Below, piece after piece: positions 26,901 through 33,867 of a DNA stretch of 39,922 bases. A program made the position numbers and the translations under genes. The notes beneath the pieces are model-generated. The model was not told the origin of the DNA. It made no database searches and was given only the letters and a program-made list of their open reading frames with translations. This DNA is from RGIG5952 sp045627605 (GTDB lineage: Bacteria; Verrucomicrobiota; Kiritimatiellia; RFP12; JAAYLN01): assembly GCA_045627605.1 (NCBI GenBank), contig JAZQOA010000026.1:1-39922 (forward strand). Reading direction: 5' to 3'. The number at the start of each line of letters is the position of its first letter. Position 1 is the first letter of the stretch.

Positions 26901-26990
26901 GGCGACAAGTGGCTTTCGTCGCTTGACGACGCGGGGCTGCGCAAGGTCGTTGAACTATCCTCGGAGTTCAGGGAGGATGACCTCGGATGA
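23919..26990 (+). CDS. SNF2-family DEAD/H helicase (HepA/RapA-like)
   Basis: A 1023-residue ATP-dependent translocase on double-stranded DNA. The first 500 residues match the poorly conserved SNF2-associated N-terminal region. The motor follows: motif I LADDMGLGKTIEAV near 562, LVVCPMSIMLKWAREI, motif II LDEAQNIKNP near 663, LTGTPVENNVGDLWAIMDF, and the second RecA lobe with VFTQYAVMGG, LSIKAGGTGLDLTRANHV, DRWWNPAVENQATDRAHRIGQ split across residues 940-960. The last bases overlap a SWIM zinc-finger gene as ATGA, a pairing found in many bacteria. Target and role are unknown. Confidence 0.92.
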   Translation: MLVLHANWVRRRLWLWGETALRHSAVPDGALNPFCLSRAYLGAVVDALCGGVRRRDLRVRHVRRVAARLPSYGGLPLPSRLYFMPSDWPAPPGDAPPAFCKTDILALPLSLAEASALLAKVAASADSAAPLARNASAGGDLVALARLWKLVGAIIARERVLPGVVGAESRWSPALDAEGLARVDAAVRAVPDSACCLEGASPPAVFFADAVDCQMRAAVSTALTRLHARKSVFYDLHSAFLASLRSFAPAIRWGDASEIAAFAAEMREWRRPVDDLSGGDVCLGFRIADPADPDAEDPKWTLLPVAVADGKVHPLSPGFLARQEPGVARRLLVALGQASVLAPELSADAPSGSASSGAVRLDASAIHTFLKEDSAALRAAGFPVFAPSWWSPARRGGDKPVVRAAAVRFKTGTGLFSLDSLLDVKWEVALGGDKLAAGDIEWMLRSESPVVRFAGRWIAVDAGELRAAKEKLERLLRNPVSLRELVQLGIGSGVQGGVEVKVDPDVIPEEAKAGNLISMLGGAAKLERVPVPRGFRGKLRPYQRRGLDWLSFLYGWGFGACLADDMGLGKTIEAVSLFLAARAKGMQEPVLVVCPMSIMLKWAREIAAFAPKLRTWIYHGHGRPRGVDFVREALAHDVCVTSYQMLCSEYGAVKSVRWGIVALDEAQNIKNPRTAKSRAARSLGAGWRLALTGTPVENNVGDLWAIMDFLNPGLLLGQREFVERFQRPVVTGSDPRAQQELRRLTAPFILRRLKSDPEIVSDMPPKVEEKIYCGLTREQAELYAAEVRDIENGISSKTGIARHGAVLALLTRLKQICNHPAQYLYVDDEGAVPADPLAPSRSGKLTRLDEMLADVLAAGECALVFTQYAVMGGLLARHLSEKFGFDVPFLHGGVPMAKRDELVSRFQRPDGPPVFVLSIKAGGTGLDLTRANHVFHYDRWWNPAVENQATDRAHRIGQTKTVFVHTFICEGTLESHIDDLITGKLELARNLIADGDKWLSSLDDAGLRKVVELSSEFREDDLG

Positions 26991-27868
26991 GCAAGAAGAG
27001 GAAAAGGATTTTTGTCGCCCGCGTACCCCGTTCTGTCCAGGGGGGGATACGCGCGCAGCTCAAGAGGTCGCAGACGCCGCGCAAGTGGTGGGCCAGGAAA
27101 TGGGTGGCCTACATGGAGGAGCTTGCGATGGGCGCGCGCCTGGGACGGGGTCGCAACTACGCCGCGTCGGGCCAGGTCTTCGACATCGACGTTGGCCCCG
27201 GCTTCGTCGAGGCCAAGGTGCAGGGCGGCGAGGACAAGCCTTATCTTTGCCGCCTGGAGTGCGAGACCGTCCCCGACGAGGAGAAGGCGCGGCTTGTCGG
27301 CGACTTGAAAAACCGCCCCATGTTGCTGGCGCAGCTTCTCGTGCGGAACTTGCCGGAGTCTGTCGAGACGCTTTTTAGAAAGGCGGGATGCCCGCTTTTG
27401 CCGACGGTTGAACGCGGCTTCCTGCCACAATGTTCCTGTCCGGACTGGTCGCATTTCTGCAAGCACGTCGCCGCCGTCCTGTTCCTGCTGGGCGAGGCCT
27501 TCGAGCAAAACCCGATGTTGCTGCTGCAAATGCGTGGTATTGGCGAAGAGGAGCTTTTTGGCCCGCCTGTCCCCGGGACGGCACCTGCTGCCAGGTGCGC
27601 GCCGAAAAAAAGCGCGTCGCCGGATTTCTGGGGAAACAATGCGCCGGGAAAAATAGACTACGGACCTGTACCTGAAAAAGAAGGGGAGGGGGCGCCTTTG
27701 GTGAAGCGGCTTGGCTCGTTGCCGTTTTGGCGCGGGGAAAGCCGCTTTGTCGAAACACTGGGGCAATGCGGGCACCGCGCGGCCGAAGCTGGTTGGCGCA
27801 CCTGGACATGCGAACCGCTGCCCCGCGTCTTCACCACGGACGAAGGCACGCCTTTTGACCGGCTGTGA
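26987..27868 (+). CDS. SWIM zinc-finger protein
   Basis: A 293-residue protein whose SWIM motif CSCPDWSHFCKHVAAVLF (near 145-162) has the CxCx(n)CxH zinc ligands. The N-terminus is very basic (MSKKRKRIFVARVPRS). GRNYAASGQVFDIDVGPGFVEAKVQG resembles the region before the SWIM motif in other members. It overlaps the SNF2 gene by 4 bp, so the two are probably translated together and work together on nucleic acid. The C-terminal 110 residues are not recognisable to me. Confidence 0.85.
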   Translation: MSKKRKRIFVARVPRSVQGGIRAQLKRSQTPRKWWARKWVAYMEELAMGARLGRGRNYAASGQVFDIDVGPGFVEAKVQGGEDKPYLCRLECETVPDEEKARLVGDLKNRPMLLAQLLVRNLPESVETLFRKAGCPLLPTVERGFLPQCSCPDWSHFCKHVAAVLFLLGEAFEQNPMLLLQMRGIGEEELFGPPVPGTAPAARCAPKKSASPDFWGNNAPGKIDYGPVPEKEGEGAPLVKRLGSLPFWRGESRFVETLGQCGHRAAEAGWRTWTCEPLPRVFTTDEGTPFDRL

Positions 27869-27914
27869 CGAGGTGCGGCGGCGTCGCCGGCAGATGCGGT
27901 TAGACGGGATTGGT

Positions 27915-29270
27915 TTACGCCGTCTGCGGGCGGGTCTCGGTTTCGACGGACTTCACAAGCGCCCAAAGCGGTTCGGACATCGCCTCAAGAGCCATTACCA
28001 GGGCCGCCTGAGTCACCGGCATTTTGTCCGCCGCCTTTTCGTTGTTAGACTTCGCCTTTGTACTGGGAGGAGGCATTGACAAGGCGTCGGCATTGTCCCT
28101 GTTGTCCTTTGAGTCGTCCCGGTGAATCTTTTCGTTTTTCCCCGTGTCGGCCTTTTCCCCGCGCAGGTTGTCCTTTGTGCAACGAGCCTTCCGTTTGCCG
28201 TTTCTTTCCCGCTTTGCGGCGTCGGCAAGAATTTCCCGCAATTTTCTCCGCCATGACCCAATCCCGGACTCTTCCGCCGTGCTGCCTCCGCCAATGCCTT
28301 TCGCCATACCACTGGCAATGCCTTTCGCCATGCCTCCAACAATGTCTTTCGCAGCACCTCCGGCGTCACCTTCCTTGCGCTTTTCCTCGCTTCTTGCGTT
28401 AACCCTATTTTGTTCCGTATTTTTAATATCAATGTTACCAGTATTATAGCCCAAAATCTTAAAACCTGTTTCGTTTCGTTCGGCACCCTCTTCGAGGTCA
28501 CCGTCCAGTACCGTGTCGAGCGGATGTGGCTCGTCCATGCCGATGACTTGTCTTGCCCGGACGGCCATCGCCTTGTAGCGCATCGCTGTCGTGTACTTTG
28601 CTCGGATTTCGGGGCAGTGCTCCGTGAGCCACCCCTTGATGCCGGGGTTTCGCCCGATGAACTCGCCCTCGGCGTTGTGCATCACTAAGTTGTCGACGTA
28701 CGCCTCGAGGTCGCAGAGCATCGAGCCAAAGCGGAGCATCTCAATGTGCGACTCCTTCACCCGCGCCCACTGCGCCTTCAGCTCCGCGCTTGTCGGGCAC
28801 TTGTTGAGAGTCGTGTGCTTCCGTATGCGCCGGCGCTCGGATTCGAGCGCCACGCGCCGCGCGAACTCCTCGCGGTCGTAGACGTAGTACTTCCCGTCGC
28901 GGCCCTCCGCGATGTCCCCGGGTTTCACGTACTCGCCGAGTTTCATGCGCTTCTTGTTCGCCAGCTCGATCCGCTTCTCCTTCTCCCGCTCGTAGTAGGC
29001 GCGGCGGCGCTTCCGCCGCGCGATCTCGTCGATGGCTAAGACGACGAGGATGAACGGGATCAGCGCCGCGCAGGTAACGAGGCCGAAGAGCGCGCGGTAG
29101 ATGTTGACCATCTCCTCCTCCATGAACTGGAAGGAGTCCGTCGGCCCGTAATGCGGCGCGGCGAACGGGTTGTCGCCCGCGAGCCGGCGCCGCTTCTTGC
29201 CGCTCAGCCGGTGCTGGCGGCGGGGCTTTCCGTCGCCTGGGGCTCGTTTGCTTGTTGTCTTCCGAGGCAT
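27915..29270 (-). CDS. Unrecognised single-pass membrane protein with charged, repeat-bearing C-terminus
   Basis: I do not recognise this 451-residue protein. It has an Arg/Lys-rich N-terminus (residues 2-35), one hydrophobic segment (about 56-80, ALFGLVTCAALIPFILVVLAI), a charged helix, a KPGDIAEGRDGKYYVYDREEFARR section, and GWLTEHCPEIRAKYTTAMRYKAMA, which loosely recalls phage or plasmid helical DUF3102-like segments. The tail is Lys/Asp/Asn-rich with an octapeptide repeat. AAGGGA lies 8 nt before the ATG at 29270; an earlier in-frame ATG at 29321 lacks a site. The 28.0-28.5 kb part is poorer in GC than its neighbours, which may point to acquired DNA. Confidence 0.6.
   Translation of the reverse strand: MPRKTTSKRAPGDGKPRRQHRLSGKKRRRLAGDNPFAAPHYGPTDSFQFMEEEMVNIYRALFGLVTCAALIPFILVVLAIDEIARRKRRRAYYEREKEKRIELANKKRMKLGEYVKPGDIAEGRDGKYYVYDREEFARRVALESERRRIRKHTTLNKCPTSAELKAQWARVKESHIEMLRFGSMLCDLEAYVDNLVMHNAEGEFIGRNPGIKGWLTEHCPEIRAKYTTAMRYKAMAVRARQVIGMDEPHPLDTVLDGDLEEGAERNETGFKILGYNTGNIDIKNTEQNRVNARSEEKRKEGDAGGAAKDIVGGMAKGIASGMAKGIGGGSTAEESGIGSWRRKLREILADAAKRERNGKRKARCTKDNLRGEKADTGKNEKIHRDDSKDNRDNADALSMPPPSTKAKSNNEKAADKMPVTQAALVMALEAMSEPLWALVKSVETETRPQTA
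28281..28352 (-). repeat. Three 24-bp repeats coding for a glycine-zipper-like octapeptide
   Basis: Three imperfect 24-bp units, with the AK-I core codons at 28293, 28317 and 28341, encode AKDIVGGM, AKGIASGM and AKGIGGGS. The Gly/Ala spacing would allow helix packing in a membrane or oligomer. Units one and two share an identical 16-bp core. Confidence 0.7.
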
Positions 29271-29327
29271 CTTGTTTTCCCTTTGCTTAGGACATGGGGT
29301 TGCCATACGTTGCAAAGCCATGGAAAA

Positions 29328-29356
29328 AGACTACCACATTGATTAATATTTATCAA
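29328..29356 (-). promoter_or_regulatory. Candidate promoter with internal dyad for the 27915-29270 gene
   Basis: On the minus strand TTGATA (29356-29351), a 17-bp spacer and TAGTCT (29333-29328) with TG just upstream form a plausible sigma-70 promoter. The dyad ATTGAT (29338-29343) / ATCAAT (29352-29357) overlaps the -35 box and spacer and could be an operator. Two GAATTC sites 11 bp apart (near 29413-29429) are also present in this AT-rich gap. Confidence 0.4.
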
Positions 29357-29437
29357 TAAGATTTTGGATTTTTATACTGGGTTTGATGATTTTAGATTGC
29401 GGAATATTTGTGAATTCATGCCGAATTCTTTCAAAAT

Positions 29438-29493
29438 GCGTGGAATGTGAGATACCGTGAAATGTGCGTGAAATGTGAGATACCGGGAAATGT
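29438..29493 (+). repeat. Tandem 28-bp direct repeat in the nadA promoter region
   Basis: Two adjacent 28-bp units (29438-29465 and 29466-29493) are identical at 26 positions; both contain AATGTGAGATACCG. The second ends just before the -10 box of nadA, so the array covers the -35 region and the 40 bp upstream. Position suggests a binding site for a regulator. Confidence 0.75.
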
Positions 29494-29501
29494 GGTATAC
29501 T
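29493..29501 (+). promoter_or_regulatory. Extended -10 promoter element of nadA
   Basis: TGG followed by TATACT (29496-29501) matches an extended -10 box. No good -35 box is visible; the sequence there belongs to the 28-bp repeat. Predicted start of transcription is near 29508, about 25 nt before the ATG. Confidence 0.5.
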
Positions 29502-29532
29502 GTGTGAAAGGTGTTTTGAGAAGGGTTTTGCC

Positions 29533-30432
29533 ATGGACGTCAGGGAAGAAATTGCCGCATTGAAGAAAAGCCGCGACGCCGTCATCCTCGCGCACAACTA
29601 TACCGTGGGCGAGGTACAGGACGTCGCCGACTTCGTCGGGGACTCGCTTGAGCTTTCGCGCAAGGCGGCCGAATGTCGCGCGCCGGTAATTGTCTTTTGC
29701 GGCGTGAGGTTTATGGCCGAGACCGCGAAAATTCTTTCGCCCGACGCCATCGTGCTCCATCCGAATCCCGATTCCGGTTGCCCGATGGCGGACATGGCGG
29801 ACCCCGACGAGGTTCGCGCCTACCGCGAGGCGCACCCCGGGACGCTTCTTGTCGCGTATGTCAACACGACCGCCGCGACAAAGGCCTGCGTCGACATCTG
29901 CTGCACGTCGGGCAACGCCGAGAGGATCATCTCCTCGATTCCGTCCGACCGTGAAATCATGTTCCTGCCCGATGCCAACCTCGGCGCCAACGTCTCGAAG
30001 AAGCTTGGCCGCAAGATGTCGCTTTGGCACGGCTGCTGCCCCACGCACAATGCCATCGGGCCGGATCGCATCGCGGCGGCCCGCGCCGAACATCCTTGCG
30101 CCGTCGTGATGGTGCATCCCGAGTGTCCGCCGGAAACGGTCGCCGCCGCCGACGAGGCGCTGAGTACAGGCGGCATGCTCAAGTTCGTCCGCGAATCTTT
30201 GGCGACGGATTTTGTCGTCGGTACTGAGACGGGCATCCTGCACCGGTTGCGCCGCGAGAACCCTGGGAAGAACTTTTATCCGCTCGAACCGAATCCGCTT
30301 TGCGGCAACATGAAGAAAATCACGCTTGAGGGCGTCCGCGACGCGCTTCGCGACCTTGCCCCGCGCGTTGAGCTCGATGCCGGGACAATCCGCTTGGCGC
30401 GGGCTCCGATCGACAAGATGCTCGCGGTTTAA
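29533..30432 (+). CDS. nadA: Quinolinate synthase
   Basis: NadA joins iminoaspartate and dihydroxyacetone phosphate to make quinolinate for NAD. The 299-residue protein shows HNYTVGEVQDVADFVGDSL near the start and the iron-sulfur cysteines: one in VDICCTSGNA, one in HGCCPTHN and one in VHPECPPETV. GTETGILHRLRRENPGKNFYPL completes the C-terminal motif. AAGGG lies 8 nt before the ATG. nadB and nadC are not nearby. The stop overlaps the stop of the opposing gene in a shared TTAA. Confidence 0.95.
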   Translation: MDVREEIAALKKSRDAVILAHNYTVGEVQDVADFVGDSLELSRKAAECRAPVIVFCGVRFMAETAKILSPDAIVLHPNPDSGCPMADMADPDEVRAYREAHPGTLLVAYVNTTAATKACVDICCTSGNAERIISSIPSDREIMFLPDANLGANVSKKLGRKMSLWHGCCPTHNAIGPDRIAAARAEHPCAVVMVHPECPPETVAAADEALSTGGMLKFVRESLATDFVVGTETGILHRLRRENPGKNFYPLEPNPLCGNMKKITLEGVRDALRDLAPRVELDAGTIRLARAPIDKMLAV

Positions 30433-32195
30433 TCCGTGATGATTTCGCGCCTGTAGTGCGCCCGTTCGGGCTGGGTGCCGAGCGACTGGAAAAAACGGCG
30501 CCATTCGTCCGCCGGCGAGTTGGCGCAGTTCCGGTATTCCTGGAGCGACAGGCCATTGCGCTCGGCGAGGCGGACTTGCGAGGTGCGGTTCACGGGGATG
30601 TATTCGACCCATTTCACGTCGATGTTGTAGATGCGCCCGTTGCGCGCCATTTTCCTCACGGTTTCAACCCGGTCGACCGTCTTGTGGGAGTAGGCCGTCA
30701 CGGACAGGTCCGTGAAGCCGTTGCCACGGGACGACACCCGTGTCTTGAGGATGTTCTCGGTTGAGCTTTCAGGATGCTTGAAGCGCTTTTCACCGATGTA
30801 GTTGGCGATCGACTCGTGCTCCCAGAACGACGACTCGCCGTCTTGCAACCCGTAGATGTCCTCGTGGGTGCGCGTCTGCTGGTAGAGCGGGATGGCGAGG
30901 AGCGGCGCGAGCGAAAAATAGGTTTCCCTAAAGTATTCGCAGGCGAAGGCGATGAAATTTTGGCGGGCGGTGTCGAGGTCGTAGTTGGCGAATTTCTCAG
31001 GATTCGTGTCGAGACTGAAGTTGGCGAGGTGCGCCGACTGGAGCAGGTTGAGCTTGCGGGACTTGACAAAGGAGAAGTCGTCTCCGTAGCCGACGGTCTT
31101 GTCGCGGAGGAGGTCGAGCATCTGCGTCTGCGCGAGGGGCGTGAAGAGGAGGCGGAACTGCTGCTCGTCGTTGCGGTTGACGGCGTGGAAAAGCGCCTCG
31201 AACTCGCGGTTCGCCATGATGGTGTAGTTGGAGGCGTCGTCAAGGTTGCGCGAGAACTTCTCGAGTTTTTTGATTTCGTGCTTGAGCGCCTGCTTCGCGA
31301 AAAAACCGCCGTCGCCTTTTGAAAGTTCAGACGGCCCGCGGGAAAACGTGAGCGTCGGCGCGGCGTCGTTGCCGTAGAGGAGGAACGTTTCGCGCGAATA
31401 CACGGGGCAGGGCTTGGTCACTTCCGCCACGAGCGTCTCGCTTTTGGTGACTTGGCGCAACTTGCCTTCGGAATCGCGCTCGAGCTCCGTCCAGTAGACG
31501 GTGCGCGTCCCCGTGTAGGTGCGCGAGCCCCAGCTCATCCCAAGGGTGTCGCCGAAGACAAAGGGGTTGCCGTTGATTTCCCCGCTTTGCGAGAAGACGA
31601 CGGACTTGCCGTTGTTGAAGTCGTCGTCCCAGCCGAATTGCCGGTGGAGCTGGACAAGGCGGCGCTCGGTGAAGTAGGGGTCGAACTTGATTCGCGGCAC
31701 GACTTTTTCGATCAGCCGCTGGACGGCGTCCCACTCGTAGAGCTGGTTGAGCGGTTCGAGCTGGCGCCAGGCCTCGTCCGTCTTCAGGGCGAGATCCGTT
31801 TCCTTTTGCCTTACTTCTTCGGCGCACTTTTTGTAGGCGGGGATGGCGAGCTCGACGAGGAGCGCGGCCACGCCGACGAGGGTGCCGGCGGCAATGGCGG
31901 TGGCCTGCGCGTTGAAGTCGCCGCCGAAGGCCGCCATGCCCCCCAGCACAATGCACGCGGCCGCCGCAAGACCGAGAACGACGACGAAGAAGCAACGCCA
32001 GGCGCGGCGTTTTTTCGCGGAGGCAAGCTCGTCCGCGACGCGCCGGATTTCGCCGACAAGCTTCCGGTTCGCTTCGACGTCGACGCCGGACTTCCGGGTC
32101 AGGCCGTCAAATTCCCGTGCGGCGGCATCGGCGAATTTCCCGCGGAATTCGTCGCGGTAGCGCGAAAGGGGCTCGTAAACGTCCTGGGCGATCAA
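30429..32195 (-). CDS. DUF3137-like membrane protein paired with LemA
   Basis: A protein of about 588 residues. Start: no ATG is available near the 5' end; a TTG at 32195 overlaps the lemA stop as TTGA, with GAGAGG upstream, and gives MIAQDVYEPLSRYRDEF. Two hydrophobic segments lie near 72-95 and 105-125. The part from about 165 to 260 (AVQRLIEKVVPRIKFDP, INGNPFVFGDTL) resembles DUF3137, which is often next to lemA. The C-terminal 350 residues are not recognisable to me. The frame is open far upstream of lemA, but that part is basic shadow sequence with no site. Confidence 0.65.
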   Translation of the reverse strand: MIAQDVYEPLSRYRDEFRGKFADAAAREFDGLTRKSGVDVEANRKLVGEIRRVADELASAKKRRAWRCFFVVVLGLAAAACIVLGGMAAFGGDFNAQATAIAAGTLVGVAALLVELAIPAYKKCAEEVRQKETDLALKTDEAWRQLEPLNQLYEWDAVQRLIEKVVPRIKFDPYFTERRLVQLHRQFGWDDDFNNGKSVVFSQSGEINGNPFVFGDTLGMSWGSRTYTGTRTVYWTELERDSEGKLRQVTKSETLVAEVTKPCPVYSRETFLLYGNDAAPTLTFSRGPSELSKGDGGFFAKQALKHEIKKLEKFSRNLDDASNYTIMANREFEALFHAVNRNDEQQFRLLFTPLAQTQMLDLLRDKTVGYGDDFSFVKSRKLNLLQSAHLANFSLDTNPEKFANYDLDTARQNFIAFACEYFRETYFSLAPLLAIPLYQQTRTHEDIYGLQDGESSFWEHESIANYIGEKRFKHPESSTENILKTRVSSRGNGFTDLSVTAYSHKTVDRVETVRKMARNGRIYNIDVKWVEYIPVNRTSQVRLAERNGLSLQEYRNCANSPADEWRRFFQSLGTQPERAHYRREIITD

Positions 32196-32857
32196 AAGAA
32201 GGCCTCTCGTGCGCGGGCCTTGGTTTCGGCCGACGCCGTGAACGGAATGCGCGTGGTGTAGCCGGCGCGGGCGGCGACGATCATTTTCGTGGGCCACGCG
32301 AAGATGTCGGCGTTCCACTGGGCGACGGTGTCGTTGTAGAGGGTGCGCGCGGCGGTGATTTCCTTCTGGAGGTAGCTGTTCTGCTGCATGGCGTCGGCAA
32401 TCGCCTTGTGGGCCTTGAGGTCTGGATAGGCCTCGACCTGCGGGAAGAGGCGGCCGAAGGCGCCGTTGACCGTTTGCGCGACGGTGGCGCGATCGGCGTC
32501 CGCCAGCGTGTGCCCGCCGCGGAAGAGGGCGACGGACTTCATGACGTCCTTGTCGAGGTCGATGGCTTTTTCGACAAGGGGGGCGACGTTCTGGAGGATT
32601 TGCACGCGCTGTTCGAGGAAGTTGTCGATTTGCGAGGCGTCGGCCTGTATTTTCTGCTGGAGTTTCTGCAGGTAGCTCCGGGCGCTTATCTTCATGAAGA
32701 GGAAGATGAGCCCGGGGAGGATGCCGCAGACCCACAGCATGATCTCGAAGAAAGTCGAGCCTGGCCCGACTTTAACCGGGAGCTGTTTTTCAATGACGTT
32801 GACGTCGCGGCCTTCGCTGTTTACGGGGCCGGTGGTTTCATCGAGTTCGTTGGCCAT
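32192..32857 (-). CDS. lemA: LemA family protein
   Basis: The 221-residue product has one membrane segment (about 33-54, FFEIMLWVCGILPGLIFLFM) and then the LemA helical domain: SQIDNFLEQRVQILQNVAPLVEKA, FPQVEAYPDLKAHKAIADAM, ITAARTLYNDTVAQWNADI. LemA proteins are membrane-anchored and of unclear function. GGCGG precedes the ATG at 32857. The stop overlaps the TTG start of the DUF3137-like gene, so the two are probably made together. The gene is divergent from the TPR gene at 32910. Confidence 0.88.
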   Translation of the reverse strand: MANELDETTGPVNSEGRDVNVIEKQLPVKVGPGSTFFEIMLWVCGILPGLIFLFMKISARSYLQKLQQKIQADASQIDNFLEQRVQILQNVAPLVEKAIDLDKDVMKSVALFRGGHTLADADRATVAQTVNGAFGRLFPQVEAYPDLKAHKAIADAMQQNSYLQKEITAARTLYNDTVAQWNADIFAWPTKMIVAARAGYTTRIPFTASAETKARAREAFF

Positions 32858-32874
32858 GGTGTCCGCCTTTTGTT

Positions 32875-32904
32875 TTGATGGTGTCAATATGTTAAAATTA
32901 TAAC
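32875..32904 (+). promoter_or_regulatory. Candidate leaderless promoter of the TPR gene
   Basis: TTGATG (32875-32880), an 18-bp spacer and TATAAC (32899-32904) precede the ATG at 32910 by only 5 nt. Transcription would begin at or beside the start codon, and no ribosome-binding site is visible, so a leaderless mRNA is likely. Confidence 0.45.
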
Positions 32905-32925
32905 ACACTATGAATAGACCGATAA
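32897..32925 (-). promoter_or_regulatory. Candidate lemA promoter
   Basis: TATAAT on the minus strand (32902-32897) lies in the AT-rich 52-bp gap before lemA. A weak TTATCG (32925-32920) 17 bp upstream could be the -35 box. It overlaps the -10 box of the divergent TPR gene, so the two promoters may compete. Confidence 0.4.
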
Positions 32926-33857
32926 CAACAATTGTCCTTTTCGCCGTTGCCGCGATTTTCGGCCTTGACGCTTCGGCGTGGAGCCTTTTTGGGTCGACGA
33001 GTCCCGAAAGCCTGATGAAGTCCGCCGACAAGCTTCTTGCAAAGGCCGACGCCGCGCTTGAGGAGGGTAACTACGCGCAGGCAAGCAACGGGTTCGTCCG
33101 CGCCATGGGCAAGTACCGCGCGGTGGAAAACGCCAATCCCGAGTTTGGCGATGGAATTGCGTCGATCCGCGTGGCGTATTGCCGGGAGCAGCTGGCGCAG
33201 TGCGGCGGCGACTTCGGCGACGCCGCTGAACCCGGGGGCGAATCTACCGGGGACGCGGCCCCGGGCGCTGTTGCCGTCGCGGACGGGCAGTCCGCCGCCG
33301 AGGCGTTCAAGGCGGCCGCAGGGGAAGACGACGGCGGGGAGGAAGGCGAAGACGACGGGGATGAGGAGCCCGTCCCCGAGTCCTACGACCCGCGCAATTT
33401 CGTCTACGACTTCAACGAGGCGCGCGAACTTCTTGACAACGGCAAGGTTGCCGAGGCCATCCAGATTCTCGTTCCAATGGTGAGGTACGATTCGGGAAAC
33501 AGGCAGGTCCGCATGCTGATGGCCGCGGCCCGACTTCGCGCCGGCCAAAACGACCTGGCCATCGCGACGCTCGAGGATTTGCGCGGCAAGCGCGAGGATC
33601 TCCCGCTCCTCCTGCTCATCTCCGCGGCCTACACTTCGGCCGGGCGCTACCCCGAGGCGCTTCTTTCGCTTGACGCCGCCGTCAAGCTTGCGCCAGCCGA
33701 ACCCGACGCCTACATGAACCTCGCCCAGCTCACGCTCGTGATGGACGGGACCAAGCCCGATGCCGTCGCGCTTGCCGGGAACTACTACCGCCAGGCGCTG
33801 AAACGCGGCGCCGCGCGCAACCCCACGCTCGAGGCGCTTGTCTCGTCGCAAAAATAA
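32910..33857 (+). CDS. Exported TPR protein with acidic linker
   Basis: A 315-residue protein beginning with a signal peptide (MNRPITTIVLFAVAAIFGLDASA). A short TPR-like helical pair (about 33-70) is followed by an acidic, Gly/Ala-rich linker (about 100-155, with GEEGEDDGDEEPVPES), and then TPR units to about residue 300 (FNEARELLDNGKVAEAIQIL, AYTSAGRYPEALLSLDAAVKLAP). It is probably periplasmic and binds other proteins. It stands divergent to lemA and 10 bp before the lactonase gene. Confidence 0.75.
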   Translation: MNRPITTIVLFAVAAIFGLDASAWSLFGSTSPESLMKSADKLLAKADAALEEGNYAQASNGFVRAMGKYRAVENANPEFGDGIASIRVAYCREQLAQCGGDFGDAAEPGGESTGDAAPGAVAVADGQSAAEAFKAAAGEDDGGEEGEDDGDEEPVPESYDPRNFVYDFNEARELLDNGKVAEAIQILVPMVRYDSGNRQVRMLMAAARLRAGQNDLAIATLEDLRGKREDLPLLLLISAAYTSAGRYPEALLSLDAAVKLAPAEPDAYMNLAQLTLVMDGTKPDAVALAGNYYRQALKRGAARNPTLEALVSSQK

Positions 33858-33867
33858 TTCCACCGCC

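Noticed and set aside
27869..27914. Terminator between the SWIM gene and the opposing gene
   Set aside because: Short GC-rich self-complementary pieces exist, but the stem is weak and there is no T-run.
29438..29493. CRISPR-like repeats
   Set aside because: The two 28-bp units are directly adjacent with no spacer, and there are no cas genes. They lie in a promoter.
29343..29597. An 84-codon minus-strand frame across the nadA promoter
   Set aside because: It overlaps the nadA start and reads through the 28-bp repeat; no ribosome-binding site and no family resemblance.
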